From NCBI GenBank assembly GCA_905221605.1, contig CAJNDS010002080.1:1457596-1521595 (forward strand): a DNA stretch of 64,000 nt. Direction: 5' to 3'. This document shows, piece by piece, positions 29,082 to 42,080 of this stretch (position 1 is its first letter; each line of letters begins with the position of its first letter). Source of the stretch: Symbiodinium natans (taxonomy: Eukaryota; Sar; Dinophyceae; Suessiales; Symbiodiniaceae). The position numbers and the translations under genes are program-made. The notes under the pieces were generated by a model. The model was given only the letters and a program-made list of their open reading frames with translations. It was not told where the DNA came from and made no database searches.

Positions 29082-30011
29082 TGTGCGTGAACTCTTGGCT
29101 CAGAGCAAGTGTGCGGTGTTGCCATAATCCAGCTCCTGAAACCTGCCTCGTGCTTGCACAGTGCCATGGCCGTGTGCAAACCCTTCGTCATTGCGCTGTT
29201 GGCCTATGCTTCTCGGATGGTGGCCGGTGGGCCTCTGAGCAACTTGCTGGCGGACTTGACGGGCCAGAACAGCCACCACAACGCCACGTGCCTTTCCGAT
29301 ACTCATGAGGGCAGTGCTCATGTGTGTGGCATGGCATCCAGCTTCACGGCTTTCTTCCCTGATGCAGCCTCGCACCAGTCTGATCATTTCCTTCCCGAGA
29401 TCTCGACCCAATCCGTGTCCGGACCTCATGACTCCCATCATGGCGATCACATGGATCAGTTTGACCAGCAGTCGCTGCTGACGGGAAAACGCCCAAAGAT
29501 GTTCGTGAGCTTCGAAAAGAAGGAGTGAGGGATGCGCCTGAGAGTAGCCGGTAGCAGTCATCAAGCTTCATGTGTGCCACATTGGGCGATCCTCATATTA
29601 AACAGGCCGTACTGTGATGGCGGGGTTTTGTGGCACCATGTGGGGAAATTCGTCACGGAGCTATCTGTGACGCTTGCAGCAGCGTTGGGAACACTGACCG
29701 CATATCGTGTTGCATGTGCCTTCACCACTACTTGAACATGCCACACTCCAGTTCCCACAGCGGTTACGCTGTTGCGCTGTTTCGACAATGATGTCTGACA
29801 AGCCTGCTTCTTCTCTAGCATCCACACTGGAAGCTAAATGGCATGGGAATGAGCACCATGCACCGTAGTATAACGCATCGCTTGCATTAGCTCTGCGTGG
29901 GTATGTTTGTTTTTGCTTTTTGTTGATATATGTGAGCCACATGATGTGATGATAATTGCTGAGCGCGTTGGCCTGTGGAGTCCCCTTCAAGGCTGAGCGG
30001 AGCTTTTGCAC
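29082..30011 (+). repeat. tandem unit, copy 2
   Basis: Second copy of the unit at 28021-28946. It differs by scattered substitutions and a short insertion near 29597 (ATTAAACA in place of GCTA). Confidence 0.93.
29166..29528 (+). CDS. small predicted secreted His-rich protein, copy 2
   Basis: Same 120-codon frame and signal peptide as the copy at 28105, with Glu instead of Asn four residues before the end. The flanks are as similar as the frame itself, so conservation here reflects recent duplication and does not prove that the frame is translated. Confidence 0.45.
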   Translation: MAVCKPFVIALLAYASRMVAGGPLSNLLADLTGQNSHHNATCLSDTHEGSAHVCGMASSFTAFFPDAASHQSDHFLPEISTQSVSGPHDSHHGDHMDQFDQQSLLTGKRPKMFVSFEKKE

Positions 30012-31960
30012 GGAAAGGTTTCATCACCACTGCCGGTGCCAGAACCCAGCAGTACAAAAGCGTCCTTACGGTCTGCTTCAGGTATTGCTTGCTGAGAGAA
30101 GACTCTGACCTCAGCAATCCTGTAGGGTTTGAAGACATGCGGTGCGGTCTGAGACGACATTCACTAGGTTTGTTGCTTCGTCGATACGTGTATGTAATGA
30201 TCATATATAGGAAGACTGTTGATGGTCAAAATGGTATTCGTAGGCACGATATTCATTGCGCTGCGAAAAAGTGCCCCACGCCCCGTAGGCCTGAGATGGA
30301 CATGAACTTGCCAGCAACAGCTGATAGGTTTCTGATCTCACGTGGCTCCATCTGCCGCATGTCAGCTCAAACGTCTCCGGCTCCATGGCACTCTCCAGCA
30401 GGGTTGCCGAGAACACTCGCATTGCAAGCTGTGATATCTGCACACTCCGTCATGCCATGCTGTCAAAATTCCCTTGCTTGTGCAGCGGTGTTCGGCTTGG
30501 GCAGTGAAGACCCCGCATCCGCAGTGAGCGTGGTCACCGCCGTAGGCACCGTAGGCTTCAATGCAGAGAGGTATGGCAAGGCATATGAATGTGTATCATG
30601 GGTGATGGTAGTATGGTCAAGAGATGTCAAGAGGCTTTCAAAACGCAGGCAGCGGTCCACATTTCACTCCGCATCCTCTCCCAAGTCTATGTGGGAAAAG
30701 CGGCACTCCAAGTAGCGGAAATCGAGACCTCTTTAGTCATTCAAGCCCTTGAGTAGGCCAAGACCTTCAAGGCCCTCAAGGCTTTCAAGGGCTTTCAGCA
30801 AGAGCGGGGAAGTAGTTGCGAAAGCTCCTTTCCGAGCTCGTTATGGCGTGGTTTTGCTAACCCTCTCGGGCCTCACCAAACTGGCCAGCGGAGCAACTTT
30901 CCTGTCAACACGGCGTATGGGGGGCAGAATACACATGGTCGCGCACACCGCTGCATGAAAAGCTTTTCTTCTGAGGTGTCAGTGGCGCCACCATGCTGCG
31001 GGCTCGGAGCCACCGTGTGGCAGTGCCCTTGCTGGCCAGAAGCCCGGCTGTCTGAGATGGCTTGTGAGTGCTTTGCTCAAACCGGAGCGCCAGAAATTCT
31101 AGGCCTCTAGGCACCAGGTACAAGGAGATCACGACTTTGGCCAAGGCACTGGCAGCTGCCATCATGGCCTGTCTTTCCGTGGCCAAAAGCTTGGCCTTCA
31201 CCGGCTCCCCGTCCATGACTCTGCTGAAGGGTGAGGAGTCCGGGGGCCTTCACTGATGTCCCACGTGTGTTATCTTGAGTGGGCCGTGATTGGGTGCCAT
31301 GTGCGCAGGAGGCTGGAAGTGCTCCCCCGAGTCCACGGGAGTTCCACTTGCAGTGCAGGGTGGCATCTCATGACACTACCCCGAAGTAGCATGAGTGCAC
31401 GACCTGCCCAGGACTTGTCCAAGTCTCCATGGGACAGTCTATCCAAGGGCCATGCAAGAGAAAGGCCTGGCAGGGCCATGAGCGCGCAGGAAGAGAGCTG
31501 TGCATTTCCCATCATGTCTCCCTTGCGCTTCTGAGGTGAAAAGGAGTCCTGTTCAGCCATGGTTTAAATCGGCGAAGATGAAGCAGGCGGCACGATCTCA
31601 GGCCGCGCGCTCCGGGCACTTCAGGCTTCTCAAAATTTGCAATCGTTAAGGCAGTTTGAGGGTTTAAAGACTGTTCTCAAAATTCACGAGCACCAGCATG
31701 AAATCGGAAGAGGACTCACGGCACCAGTAATAGGCTAAATGTGTGGCAGCGTGAGCTTTCTGACCCTTCTCCCGTGCAGCTCCAAGCTTCAGACCACTCC
31801 CTACTTCAACGGTTCGTGGCTTGGAAGATGTAGGCCCTGTAGGCCAGGTTCGGCATCTGTCCTTTCGAAAAAGGCATGCATGAACTGCAGGAGTGCGGAT
31901 TCGAGGACCAAGCATAAACAATTTTGAGAAGTCATGCATTTCAGTAACAACGAACGAACG
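30012..31960. other. mostly unassigned; one coding-like stretch near 30470-30575
   Basis: 30476-30570 reads AAVFGLGSEDPASAVSVV...VGFNAER before a GT and could be an exon; it lies in a 246-codon frame that begins inside tandem unit 2. 30740-30800 repeats the phrase CAAGGCYYTCAAGG. Otherwise nothing recognised. Confidence 0.3.
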
Positions 31961-32056
31961 CGAGAGCGAGAGAAAAGAAGAGAGCGAGAGAGCGAGAGAG
32001 CGAGAGAGCGAGAGAGCGAGAGAGCGAGAGCGAGAGAGCGAGAGAGCGAGAGAGCG
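31961..32056 (+). repeat. (GAGAGC)n simple repeat
   Basis: About 95 bases of GAGAGC-type hexamers with small phase slips. Confidence 0.95.
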
Positions 32057-32151
32057 AAAAGGAAGGAGGTTGGGGGAATAGGGTTACTGTAGCGGCAACA
32101 CGTCTCGCCTTCGCAAGAACGCACCAAAGTTTCTTGGAGCGGCCCCCAACA

Positions 32152-32219
32152 CAGGGAGGGAGAGAGGGAGGGAGGGAGGGAGGAAGGGAGGACGGGAGGG
32201 GGGGGGGAGAGGGAGGGGA
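32152..32219 (+). repeat. (GGGA)n purine tract
   Basis: GGGA/GGAA repeats with a run of Gs near 32198-32207. Confidence 0.9.
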
Positions 32220-32377
32220 AACTCCCCGAACTCCGGAACGCAGATAGTCCTTTCACCTAGGCCTGGTCCCTCAGTGTTGAACTGCCCAAAGCAGGCACGG
32301 GATGCGCAAACCCCAACCCCAGCCACAGAGCTGGATCTGCACATCCTCGCACGACAACCAGGCAGATGTTCTCTCAC

Positions 32378-32425
32378 AGAGAGGGAGAGAAAGAGAGAGA
32401 GACAGAGAGAGAGAGAGCGAGAGAA
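32378..32425 (+). repeat. (GA)n purine tract
   Basis: GAGAGA-type repeat with occasional G or C interruptions. Confidence 0.9.
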
Positions 32426-32670
32426 CGTGGGGGGCCCAACTGCGAGGGGCTTCGTCCCCAGGCCCCATGAAAGAAGGAAAGGAAGGAAGAAAGAAAGAGA
32501 GCCTTTTGCGCTGCAGTCACCGGCATCCCGTCGAGGCTCGTAAGAACGCTGCCGAGCAAGGCAAAGGCTTTAGACGGCCAATGCAGTGGCCGGCTGCAAC
32601 CCCAGCGCGTTGCCGCGTGCTGACGCGTACTGATCATTGTGTAGTGTGCCGTCTTTATTAGGGCTGCTGC

Positions 32671-33496
32671 CATGAAGGCAGACATCCCAGACGGAGTCAC
32701 TCTCCTTCATCTTGAGTATGACGTCGCGCGGGCTCTTCAGCACCGGGGTGTGGTATGAAGAGCCGTCGCGGTATCCTGCGAGCCTGTTGATCATGAGGCC
32801 GCAAGACGACGCTGAACGCGAAGCCGCACGAGTGCCAGCCGCCTGTGATCTTCGCACGATTCCATATCTCCCCTGCCACGGTCTGTTGCTGAAGGTCATG
32901 GGGCACATTTCCCACCACAGGAAACCAGGCAAGATTTCATCGTTCTAGCACATTGACCGACATGTGACGAGATTTAGTGAGCCGCAGGAAGTGGAGGACT
33001 TCATCCGCAAAGTTCACAAGACCTTCGGTCCCAAGGCCCGGTTGGAAAAGGAAAAGCAAAGAAAAGAGATGGGCCGGAGGCTTTTGTTGCGCCCTTGTCC
33101 TTTGCAGGTTCGGGTGGCGATGAATGAGCCCAGGGTTATGAAGGACTCGAAGCCTTGTTAAGACCCAAAAACCACCCTACGGCCCCCCCCCCCCCCCCCC
33201 CAAAGAGCTCATAAACCCGCAGAAGCCTGGTACCAAAGAACGGGTCATTGACACTCACAGGAGCTTTTGCCTGAGGGCGAGAGACTCTGGTACCGCAAGG
33301 GTTCTTTCGAGGCACGGCTTCCCACAAGCACTGGCATATACTATCACTGGCATGTAGATCGCAAGCTCTGGCATTGCCTGCTGGGTACTACCAAGGTGGT
33401 GAATCTCAACACCGGAAAGCTCCTGTTCTCGAAGCTGCAGACTGGCGTCTCGCTTGTCCACCAGGCCCTGACCCTGTCGAACAGTTGCGGGCTTTA
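32671..33496 (+). CDS. possible multi-exon gene, family unknown
   Basis: Several coding-like stretches lie in order on the + strand: ATG 32671 with MKADIPDGVTLLHLEYDVAR, then WYEEPSRYPASLLIMRPQDD in another frame (~32750-32880), EPQEVEDFIRKVHKTFGPKA (~32982-33045, followed by a Lys/Glu-rich helix) and GERLWYRKGSFEARLP (~33274-33330). Frame changes would need short introns. A poly-C run lies at 33182-33201. No domain is recognised; the exons may belong to different genes. Confidence 0.25.
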
Positions 33497-33499
33497 GCT

Positions 33500-36400
33500 G
33501 TGTTGAGCTGTGCATGGGGAGAATGAAGCACAACGATTCTTCCTCCAAGAGTGCGATGGAGTCCTGTAGAGTCCCCTAATGAGAGCCCCCCGATGGAGCG
33601 CAGGAGTGGTGGGATTTCTTTGCGAACAAGGTGAAGGCAGAGATGGCAGCTGCGTGAATGCTGCCCGGATGTGTCACCGCAATGAACAGCCTGCTTCCTG
33701 TACTTCCTGTACTTCATAGTGTAAAGCTATGAAAAGGTCTAACGCAATGGTACATGTACACAGCAGCATCAGCATCCACAACTGCCCTTGTCAGCCTGAG
33801 CCGCCCTTAGCCCTAAGTTGGTAATTTTCGCCGCTGTTCGCACGAGCTCTGAGCCAAAAACCATTTGCCGCCTCTGCTGGTCGAAGAGCAGGCAAGGCTC
33901 TGACATGTAGATACCAGAGGCACAAGGGGACATGTTATTGATGTGACCCGTGGGATGCTTGATCGCAAGATGTTTTATGGCACAGCGCAACATGACAGCA
34001 CGAGAAGATTGCAACTTGCAGCGGACAGAATCTGACAACAAACTTGCACTCACTCTGGCACGCTGGCGAGAGTAGATGCTCATGGCTGACGGCTAAACAG
34101 TCAAACAAGCTCAATGCAAAGACTCATCTTTCCTAGTTGGAGATGCAGCCCTAGCTATGGAGAGACCACCTCCTCTGGAGGAAGTCGATAGTGGATGCCT
34201 TTGTGCATTCAGAGAGCCCGCCAGTACATCAAATGGGGGCTGATCAAAATTCTGGGCCCTTTTGAATTGTTGTTCTTGGGGGGGGGGGGGGGGGGACTCC
34301 TTTAGACAATATTCAATATTCCCTATAGTTCATATTTCTGCTTCCAAAAAGGGCCCATACTTTTGTTGATCAAGCCCCCAAGCCCGAAGCAAAGCCTCTG
34401 TTTTCCCTGGTTTGAAAAGGTCTGAAGGCCTTGCCGGCCTTGCCCCTTGCCCTTTCGGAGTCGAAGTCCGCTGGGTGGCTGCCGAAGATTCGGCCCCTGT
34501 CAGGGGCAGTGCCCTCAGCTTCTCCGATTGCACCTTGCTCAGGAAGGGAAGAATTGCCATTATGGGCTGCACGAGGTGTCAGCATTGAGACTTCATGCGC
34601 AGACCATGTACTTCAACACCCCGAAGCTGGAGGCTTAGTGACAAGAAGCCCTTGTGGGAGCAGGCGATGTAAGTCGTGCTTCTTGTAAGTCATGCCGTTG
34701 CTTGCTGAGGCATGTGACTACTGCGACCAGTCCATCCAATGGCATGGAGGCGTCATTGACCGCTTACTGTTGCTGCTGTGGATGCTGTCGGTGTGATGCT
34801 CCAGGAGTGGATGTTTACAGATGGTTGGGGGGGGACCCCCTCAAGATTCACGCAGGTGGGAGCGCGGAAGAAGCTCAAAAAAGCCCCCCCCCACTTTAAA
34901 CTTAACTTTGAAGACATCCGCAGGCTTCCACCCTCAGGCCAGACATGGCCAGCCCTGGCCCCGCACAGGACTTACTGACTTGGTGCTTTTGGTGCTTTGC
35001 TGGTGGCTTCACCATGTCAGGGGACGGAATAGGACTTGGAGACAGAAGTTGTGCTGAGTTGTGCGAATGAGAGCCGGATGTCCTTGTCCAGGCCCTTCGA
35101 AAATCCAAGCGCGCTTCTCAGCAGTGTTCTATCCGTCCAGGTAGACATTTTAAAACAATATTTCAAAGGCTTTCACCCCTGGTCTGACTCTGGTGTGGTC
35201 TGCCGGCCCCGTGGTCCTTGGACCGCTCTCTTAAGGCTGCTTTTGGTCTTCTGATCCCTGGATCTGGTGCCCCTCAAAGCCGAAAAGCCAGCCTTGACCA
35301 ATTTGTGCCCTTGAACATCTAGAATGGCAGCTTCGCCAACATCTGAACTTGAGCCATGTTTCATGTTCAACATAAAGGCTCGAGCCCCACCTTCAAGCCT
35401 TGTATAAGACAAGGGCGAGCTACGCCTCTCCGCTCTCCGCTTGTTTGCTTACCTTCGTGGCATTGGGTGTCACTCACTTCCCAAGGTCTGACAGTGCTTT
35501 GCACGGGCTATCTCCTAAAGCTTCGTCTGCAAATGTGCCCAGCTGAGCTCACGATGCGGAAAAGAACTCTCGACGGACTGGGACTATGGACTGGGACTAT
35601 GCCTTTGCCAGGTACGCGCTGGAGGTACCATATTCGGCCTTACACGTGCTCATCGGTCTGGGGCCGTCGTTTCAGGTCCTGGTGCAATGAATCAGCTCGA
35701 TTTGGTTTCGCCTGTGGTCATTGCAGGAAGGACCGACTTCGTGGATCAGGCCAGAGGGCAGCCGAAGCAGCTGCACAGCATCCGCATGTTTGGATGCAAA
35801 GGGCAAGCTTGTCAAAGACATCGACAAGCTGACCACAGCCTTGGGTGAGGTGAAGAATCTCTTCGAGGCTTGGACTAGGAAATATCATATATCTAGCATT
35901 TGGATCTGAGAATGGTGTTTACGGTAAAAAGGCCTTGAGTGCAGCCCTGCAGCCTCGGAGGGTTTTGATCCTCGACGTTCTCCAAAGAATAAGCCCACCT
36001 TCAGTGGCATGCTCAGCCTGCTCCAGCCTGCTCAGCCGTGGACTCGTGGACTGAGATGTTAGGCCTGCCCTGAGCGTGTCTAAGGTGATCTACTGGCAGG
36101 AGGGAAGGCTCAGAAGGAGGGAGCAGAAGGCTGCATGATTTCTGCATCATTCTGCATCCCTCCGTGGCAGAAGAACATAATTCGGCTTTCTGAGAATCTG
36201 AGAATCGTTGAGAGGTGAAGCCGATGATGGGGACGAAGCGCTGAGGGAAGCCCAGGAGCGCCTTGCTGAGCGGCTCCAGGCGCCAAGCACTTTTTCATAC
36301 ACCCTATACTACTGTAATTCCTAGTGTATATATATATATATATTACTACTGTAATTCCTAGTAAGGTATATGAACCATAAACCCTTTTGGGGTTCGCCAC

Positions 36401-37560
36401 TTCTCAACCGGCTGGCTTTGTCGTACTTAGACGCTTAGGGGGTGCTTATGCAAGGTGCTTAGAGGGTACCTCTTTTTTTCTGCCTTTGCGCAATCTACGC
36501 GGCAGGCGTATAAGTACACGCGGCGCATCGAACCTGAGCTGCCTCCATTGGCCCACGTCTCAGCTCCAGATGTGTTTTCGTGTGCTCTTGGCAGTGAAAA
36601 ATCTTGCAAGAGTTTTTGAGGCCACGGGGGCCATGGCCTTGTTTTGGCAGTAGGCTCTTAGATGCCAAGCTGGTCCTAAATTTCTAGAGGTTTGCGAAGG
36701 GAATTTGGCCGGGGGGGGGGGGGGGGGGGGGGGGGGCAGGGCGTTCCCTGGGAAGCAAGGACTTCCATGATGTCAATGATGTGAGGTGAGAGGGTTGAGA
36801 GCTAGGTCCACTTAGCGCTCCTTGTCTAATGCCTTGCCTGTCAGCAATGGCATCCTTGTGCACTCTGTGACACATCAGCATGCAACAGCATGCATCGGAT
36901 TTTTTAACCACAAGGCTTTCTGCGAGTCTAACTAAATCGTGCCGTTGCGACGATTGGCTTCTGCCTGTGAGTGACTTAAGCGACGTCCTTCGAAGCTGGG
37001 AGTTTGAGAGTTCGAACACGGTCGAGCTCGAGTGTTTCAGAGATTGCGGAAATCGAAAGCTCGAGAATTTCGAGTTCGAAGTTTGCGCGAATGTGAGCCG
37101 CATTCAAGCTCCGAAATGTCAAACTTTGAGCCCCTTCTAAGTGATACCGGAAAGGCGATCTCACAACCCCATTGTTGCTTCGGTGCTCCGTCCTGGTACA
37201 TGGCTTTGGCTTCGTGCCGTTCCTGTCCGTTGTGCTTCGACTGCTTCTCGGCATTGCTGCCTCCAAACTATTGAAAAGACGGCAGTGCCTCCTTGTGACG
37301 GGTGCACACATGGCAACACAATGGGAACCAAACTTGCTACAAACGTGACATTGCTTCGCTCAAGTCAGCACCTTTGCTTAGGCGCCGCTGCCTTCAAGTG
37401 GCCTAGAAGCGAGGCACAAAAGCCCAGCGAATTGGGCCTGAAACACGGTTCTGACGCTCTGAAGCGCCACTGCGTTGCTCTCAGGAAGCCCTCGCAAACT
37501 CTGGTGGTTCGCAACACCACTCCCGAGGCGGGGACTGTGGGGCTGGTCAGAATGCTTCAA
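33500..37560. other. mostly unassigned DNA with homopolymer runs
   Basis: Poly-G runs at 34277-34295 and 36709-36736, a TA repeat at 36328-36344, and one coding-like stretch near 35795-35880 (DAKGKLVKDIDKLTTALGEV, helical). No gene can be assigned. Confidence 0.35.
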
Positions 37561-37568
37561 AATCCTTA

Positions 37569-37601
37569 TTAGGGTTTTAGGTTTAGGGTTTAGGGTTTAG
37601 G
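37569..37601 (+). repeat. short TTTAGGG-type array
   Basis: Four to five heptamers of TTTAGGG with slips (TTTTAGG, TTTAGGA). Confidence 0.85.
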
Positions 37602-37979
37602 ATTTCGGGCGTTTCGTTTTCTGCATGTTTGCTCTGAGAGGCCATTCGGATATGGTTGCCAGCGAATCGCAAAGAACGAATCGCAGCCTTTGCAGAGGAC
37701 CTCGTGATGTGATATCCTGTGATTCTCAAATCTAATTCTGCTTTCTAGCTCGAGTGAGCCCTTCAATTTCTGGTGATTTTGAGGAAAGGTCGTACCGTCT
37801 AGACCTTAGTCAGCCTGCAAGCAGGTGTGGCGTAGACAAGCTCAGAGAGGCTCAGCCACAAGCCACAACAACCCACACATCGAAGGCCGACGCTTGTATC
37901 AAAGTCAACGTGAGCGGATGGTGGAGGCATTTGTCTCAGTGCCTGACGCGTCATCTGCGGTTTCACAAAGCCATTCCTT

Positions 37980-38250
37980 TTGACAGGAAGCTGCGGATGC
38001 GTTGAAGGAGGTTCCTAGAGTCAAAGGATCACTGCTGCTGGTTCTGGGCAAACCACATGCTGTGCAGGAGTTGGTTCGCAAGGAGCAACAGGCAAAGCAA
38101 GCAGCAGAGGGCTCAGTGAAATCTCTAGAACTTGCGAAAGTTGAACCCTTGTGGGTGTCTCGGTTGTCGGCTTCCCCAGCTTCCCCACAAGGTGGAGGGC
38201 CGCAAGCTGCAGGCAAAGCTGAAATCCGAAAGCAGGCACACCACACCTGA
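37980..38250 (+). CDS. coding-like stretch, family unknown
   Basis: Open frame ALKEVPRVKGSLLLVLGKPH, then VQELVRKEQQAKQAAEGSVK, which reads as a strand followed by a Lys/Glu/Ala helix. No start, stop or splice support that would define a gene. Confidence 0.22.
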
Positions 38251-40376
38251 AAATATCACCATAAGCCCATGCAAACCCGATTGCTTCCTACTGTACAGCT
38301 TTTCAACTTGATGCTGACAAGGGACTTTCCCGCAGCAAAGTGGTTCACGCCGGCCACTCAAGTGTCTGAACACTGAAGACTATCATGCCAAGCCATGCTG
38401 CCACTCCTCCAGGCTCATTTGGGCTGCCGGGTTCCTGCGGCAGATCCAGCAGGAAAGCTTCTTGGTAAGAGCTCGGCGTAGCCTGTTCGATATCGGATGT
38501 TCAGGATGAAAAGCAAAGAAAAGTTCCGGTGCTGGAGCGTGGAGGGCTCAGAATGCGCAGCTTCCCTGATTGGACAACTGCCACATTCAGCAAACAGTGC
38601 CCCGGAGTGGAGGGGTGACTACTACCCGGGTATAAAAATAAAATAAGGGCAGGGCAGTTGCACTCCCTGGGGTTCGTCCTCAGGTTGTGCTCCGGGAGTA
38701 TGAAGGGATCAGTAACAACATACTTGTAGCATGAACAGTACACCCTTAGGTGTCGAGTACCTGAAGCAGAACGCGGACAATCTGCTGGTGAAGAGGCGTG
38801 ACATGCCCTGCTTGCACAGGCCATACAGCCACAAGAGGCTTGTGACATCGTGACATTCCTCCTCAGGTCCAAACTCACCGCTCCACAGATGAAGGAGGAG
38901 AACAGCCGAACGCAGATCCATGCGGATCCTTCCCGATGCAAAGCGCCCTTTGCATTGCCAGGCCATGAGGATGGAGACAGTTGTCCAAAGTCCTGCTGTG
39001 TCGAGGCCGGTTTGGTTATGTGGCTTACGTGCCAGCGCTACTTGAGGATGCTTGCTTTCTGGACGGGTGCAGTTGCACTGACAGATATTCACAGACAGTA
39101 CTTGTAGCAGCTCACGCCTGAGCCAATGCTTCGGAAGGGGACCGGTGCCAAAGGGGTAGTTTTGTGTTCTGAAGTCGTGGGGCATTGCCTCTGCTCGGCA
39201 AAGCAGAAGACCGGAAGGGATCAGCAGGCTACAAGTAGCACTTCAGCCGAGTTTCGTCGTCGCACGGAACCAGTCTCATATGTATTGTTGCATCTGCTGT
39301 GGTTTCATGCTGTCGGATGCTGGTCAGAAGCCATGGCATAGATGTCAAGCTCATGGGACATGGGCAGGTTGTTCACCAGCTACGTGGCTTCCATGAAGGT
39401 ACGGCTGCACCCTCCACCTTCCACCATCGCACAGCATTGATTGTATGGATTCCTTAGTGCTGTTTTCCGTTGGTTTCCATTAAACCTGGCTGCTGAGTGG
39501 TCTGGACAGTGAGCCAAAGCAATTGCAAGGTCTGCCGTGCTGCATGTCGCAGGTAGCTGAAATCAATGGTGCAGCTTGTTGTTCGGATCACGTAAATATG
39601 ACAATGGCTTTTTGGGATTAGCATTTCTTGTGATTTTGCCTAGGGCTGTTGAGATTCTGCAGCTGCCTAGGGCCTAGAGTCTAGAGGATAGCTCAGCTCG
39701 ATACAAAGCATGCCGGCCGCCAGATGAAGCGAAACATCATGAAAGCCAAAGCCAACGCAAAGAAAGCCTGCGACCAAGACCACTAAGCCGCACTAGCGTC
39801 ATCCTCGCTGAGTATCTTGGCACGCCTGTTTCATGCGGGCCTCCGAGGTGTACCAGGCTTTGCGCAGCTGGCAGGCAGCGCATAGTGACGTTTTGTGTAA
39901 AGGTCTTGTGTGCAGATCCCTGGTAGCATTGGTGATGTCATCCTTGGAAAGGTTGCCGGTCGTGTTATCTTCGCACTCAAGTGCCGTGGCCATGATTAAG
40001 CCAGAACTCAGTTCTGACCCCTAAACATTTTGCATGTGCTTACTGATTGTGGCTAGTTTGTGCACGTACGTTTCCCAAGCGCATTGTGTAAGTCTGGTAT
40101 AGTCTGGTGCTGTCAGTTTCCTGGGTTAGCGATCTGTTCTATATTGCTCAGCAATGTATGATCCATGCACTGAGGAATGTTGCATTCCAGGCAGGTTGCC
40201 AGGGGCGTCACAGCATTGTCACGATAGAGATCCAAGCCCAAGCAGCTTGATAGTGTTCTGCTCGTCAGGCAAGAAAGCTACAAAGATTTTGGAGGGCATG
40301 CGCAGCGCCAGAGACCAAATTGCTTCTCTATTTCCTCATAGAAGTTTCAGTGAACGCAGAAAATTGTGGCTGCTAG
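38251..40376. other. no gene recognised
   Basis: Short frames on both strands, none with a recognisable family or consistent splice joins. Confidence 0.35.
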
Positions 40377-40401
40377 CCCTAAACCCTATAAACCCTAAAC
40401 C
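40377..40401 (-). repeat. short CCCTAAA-type array
   Basis: Three degenerate heptamers (one reads CCCTATAAA). Orientation is opposite to the array at 25732. Confidence 0.75.
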
Positions 40402-40931
40402 GTGACCCCTTGGCCGCCTCAGCCGCTGCGAGGCGCCTGCGAGAACAAAGGGATCGACTTGCGCAGCGCATGGGCCCTATGAGATCGGCGACTCATAGTA
40501 CCGGCTTTGAACTCGTGCTCTGAGCTTCAATGAGCCCACATCTAGGCTGGGAAAAGCTGGAGCGCCACGAGCTGTCCCAGGAGCTTTCCAAGGTGCTCGC
40601 TTGCAAGAGAAGCGCAGCCAGAATTGAAGTCGAGTTTATATAGACACCAACAGCAAGTGTCCTCAACATTTCCAGACCACAGACCTGTACAACTGCTTGT
40701 GCTTGCCAGTGGGAACGACCCGCCGGCCAGCGGAACTCCAATGCTTCGGGCTTACACGGCTAACACATCACACTTTCCACGGACCTTTTGCCAGAATTTC
40801 GACCTCGCTAGAGGCGTGCTTGACATTGGAAGACAAAATCTCCATTGAGCTCACGCCGAAGGTTTCGAGGGCTTGTCTCTTCTGAACAAGCATAATTGTA
40901 TACCAATTGTATACTCTGCTAACCCATACCG

Positions 40932-41399
40932 TAGCAATCAAGGCGGTTCGGCTGACCTTCCTGGAGAATGAACTCAGGGCGAGAAGATACTTCTTGCAAC
41001 TCGACAGCATCATCATCTCCTCGATTCCTCGGGGTATCTCGGGGTAGATGAGTCAGTCATGTCGTGTTGGCGGATGTGCCTGTGCCGATGTGGGTTTTCC
41101 GAGCACGGCAGCGTTCCTGCAAGTCGCGGAATTTCCATATGAATGAAAGTTGACATCAGGCTGCCCGCGATCGCGAACTGGGAGCAGGAGTGCCTCAAGT
41201 GGAACGCGGAATATGCCGCGCACGGTGCTTAGAGCATGGCACAGGAGAGGGTTTCGATGCGGAAAATTTGTCAGCGGACTTTCCCCCATACCTCAGGCGC
41301 TTGGAGACCAAGCGAGCCTACCAAGCGTGCAGCTCCCAGAATGCCGAAGACTTCCTTGTGAATCCTGACAAGTCCTTTTCAGAGCTTTCGCTTTGTTAA
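40932..41399 (+). CDS. possible exons of an unknown gene
   Basis: Two coding-like stretches: AVRLTFLENELRARRYFLQL (~40943-41002) and GEGFDAENLSADFPPYLRRL...AEDFLVNPDKSFSEL (~41241-41390, ending in TAA). They sit in different frames and would need an intron. An 82-codon frame on the opposite strand overlaps the first. No family recognised. Confidence 0.25.
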
Positions 41400-41722
41400 G
41401 TATGAAGTGACCACTTCCCAGGATCCCTCAAGCTCTGTGCCTTTGGTTCTTCTTGTCTGAAATCTCCGGCATCTGTTGCTAAGGCTGGGACAAGAAGAAG
41501 GGCCTGCCTCTCTGGAAGCATGTGTGCACCGCATGCGTTGGATATTCTTGGAGCTCTCGTCTAGGTTCATGGAGAAGCCAGAGCATGCCTTTTCTTTTCC
41601 ACCAAGCCGACCTATGCATTTGCCGCCGGCACATCCTCTGGGTGAGGTGCGCCCGGGACTCTACCCATGGGACCATGTGTGAGAGCTGCGTAGGACAGGC
41701 AACCTTGAAGCAGCTTCTCAGC

Positions 41723-41763
41723 ACCCTAAACCCTAAATCCTAAACCCTAAACCCTAAACCCTA
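41723..41763 (-). repeat. CCCTAAA-type array
   Basis: Five to six heptamers with one CCTAAAT slip. Confidence 0.9.
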
Positions 41764-42059
41764 GAGAAGCCACCTTCATAGTGCGTGAGACCGCAGGCAG
41801 CAAGGGGTGCTATTTGCTCCCTCGGCTGTCCCGGGAGAAGAGGTGACGAGGCCGACCTTTCCATGTGGGGGAGGGTAACCTGCTGGGCGCCAAATTGCGG
41901 GCCCTTTTGGGTATATTACATCCTTGTAGCTCAGGAGGCCGAAAAAGGCCCAAAAGGCCCAAAAAAGGCCCAGGCCCCTGCACTCGGGACAGGAGATCCT
42001 CGAGATGTGGCGGCGGTGCCGGCAAGATCCCACTGGCTGGAAGAAAGTTCCCAGGCCGA

Positions 42060-42080
42060 CCCTAAACCCTAAACCCTAAA
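42060..42080 (-). repeat. short CCCTAAA array
   Basis: Three perfect heptamers. Confidence 0.85.

Noticed and set aside
29975-30715. 246-codon frame as a gene
   Set aside because: It starts within tandem unit 2 and runs into unrelated DNA. It has no domain, and only a short part (30476-30570) looks coding.
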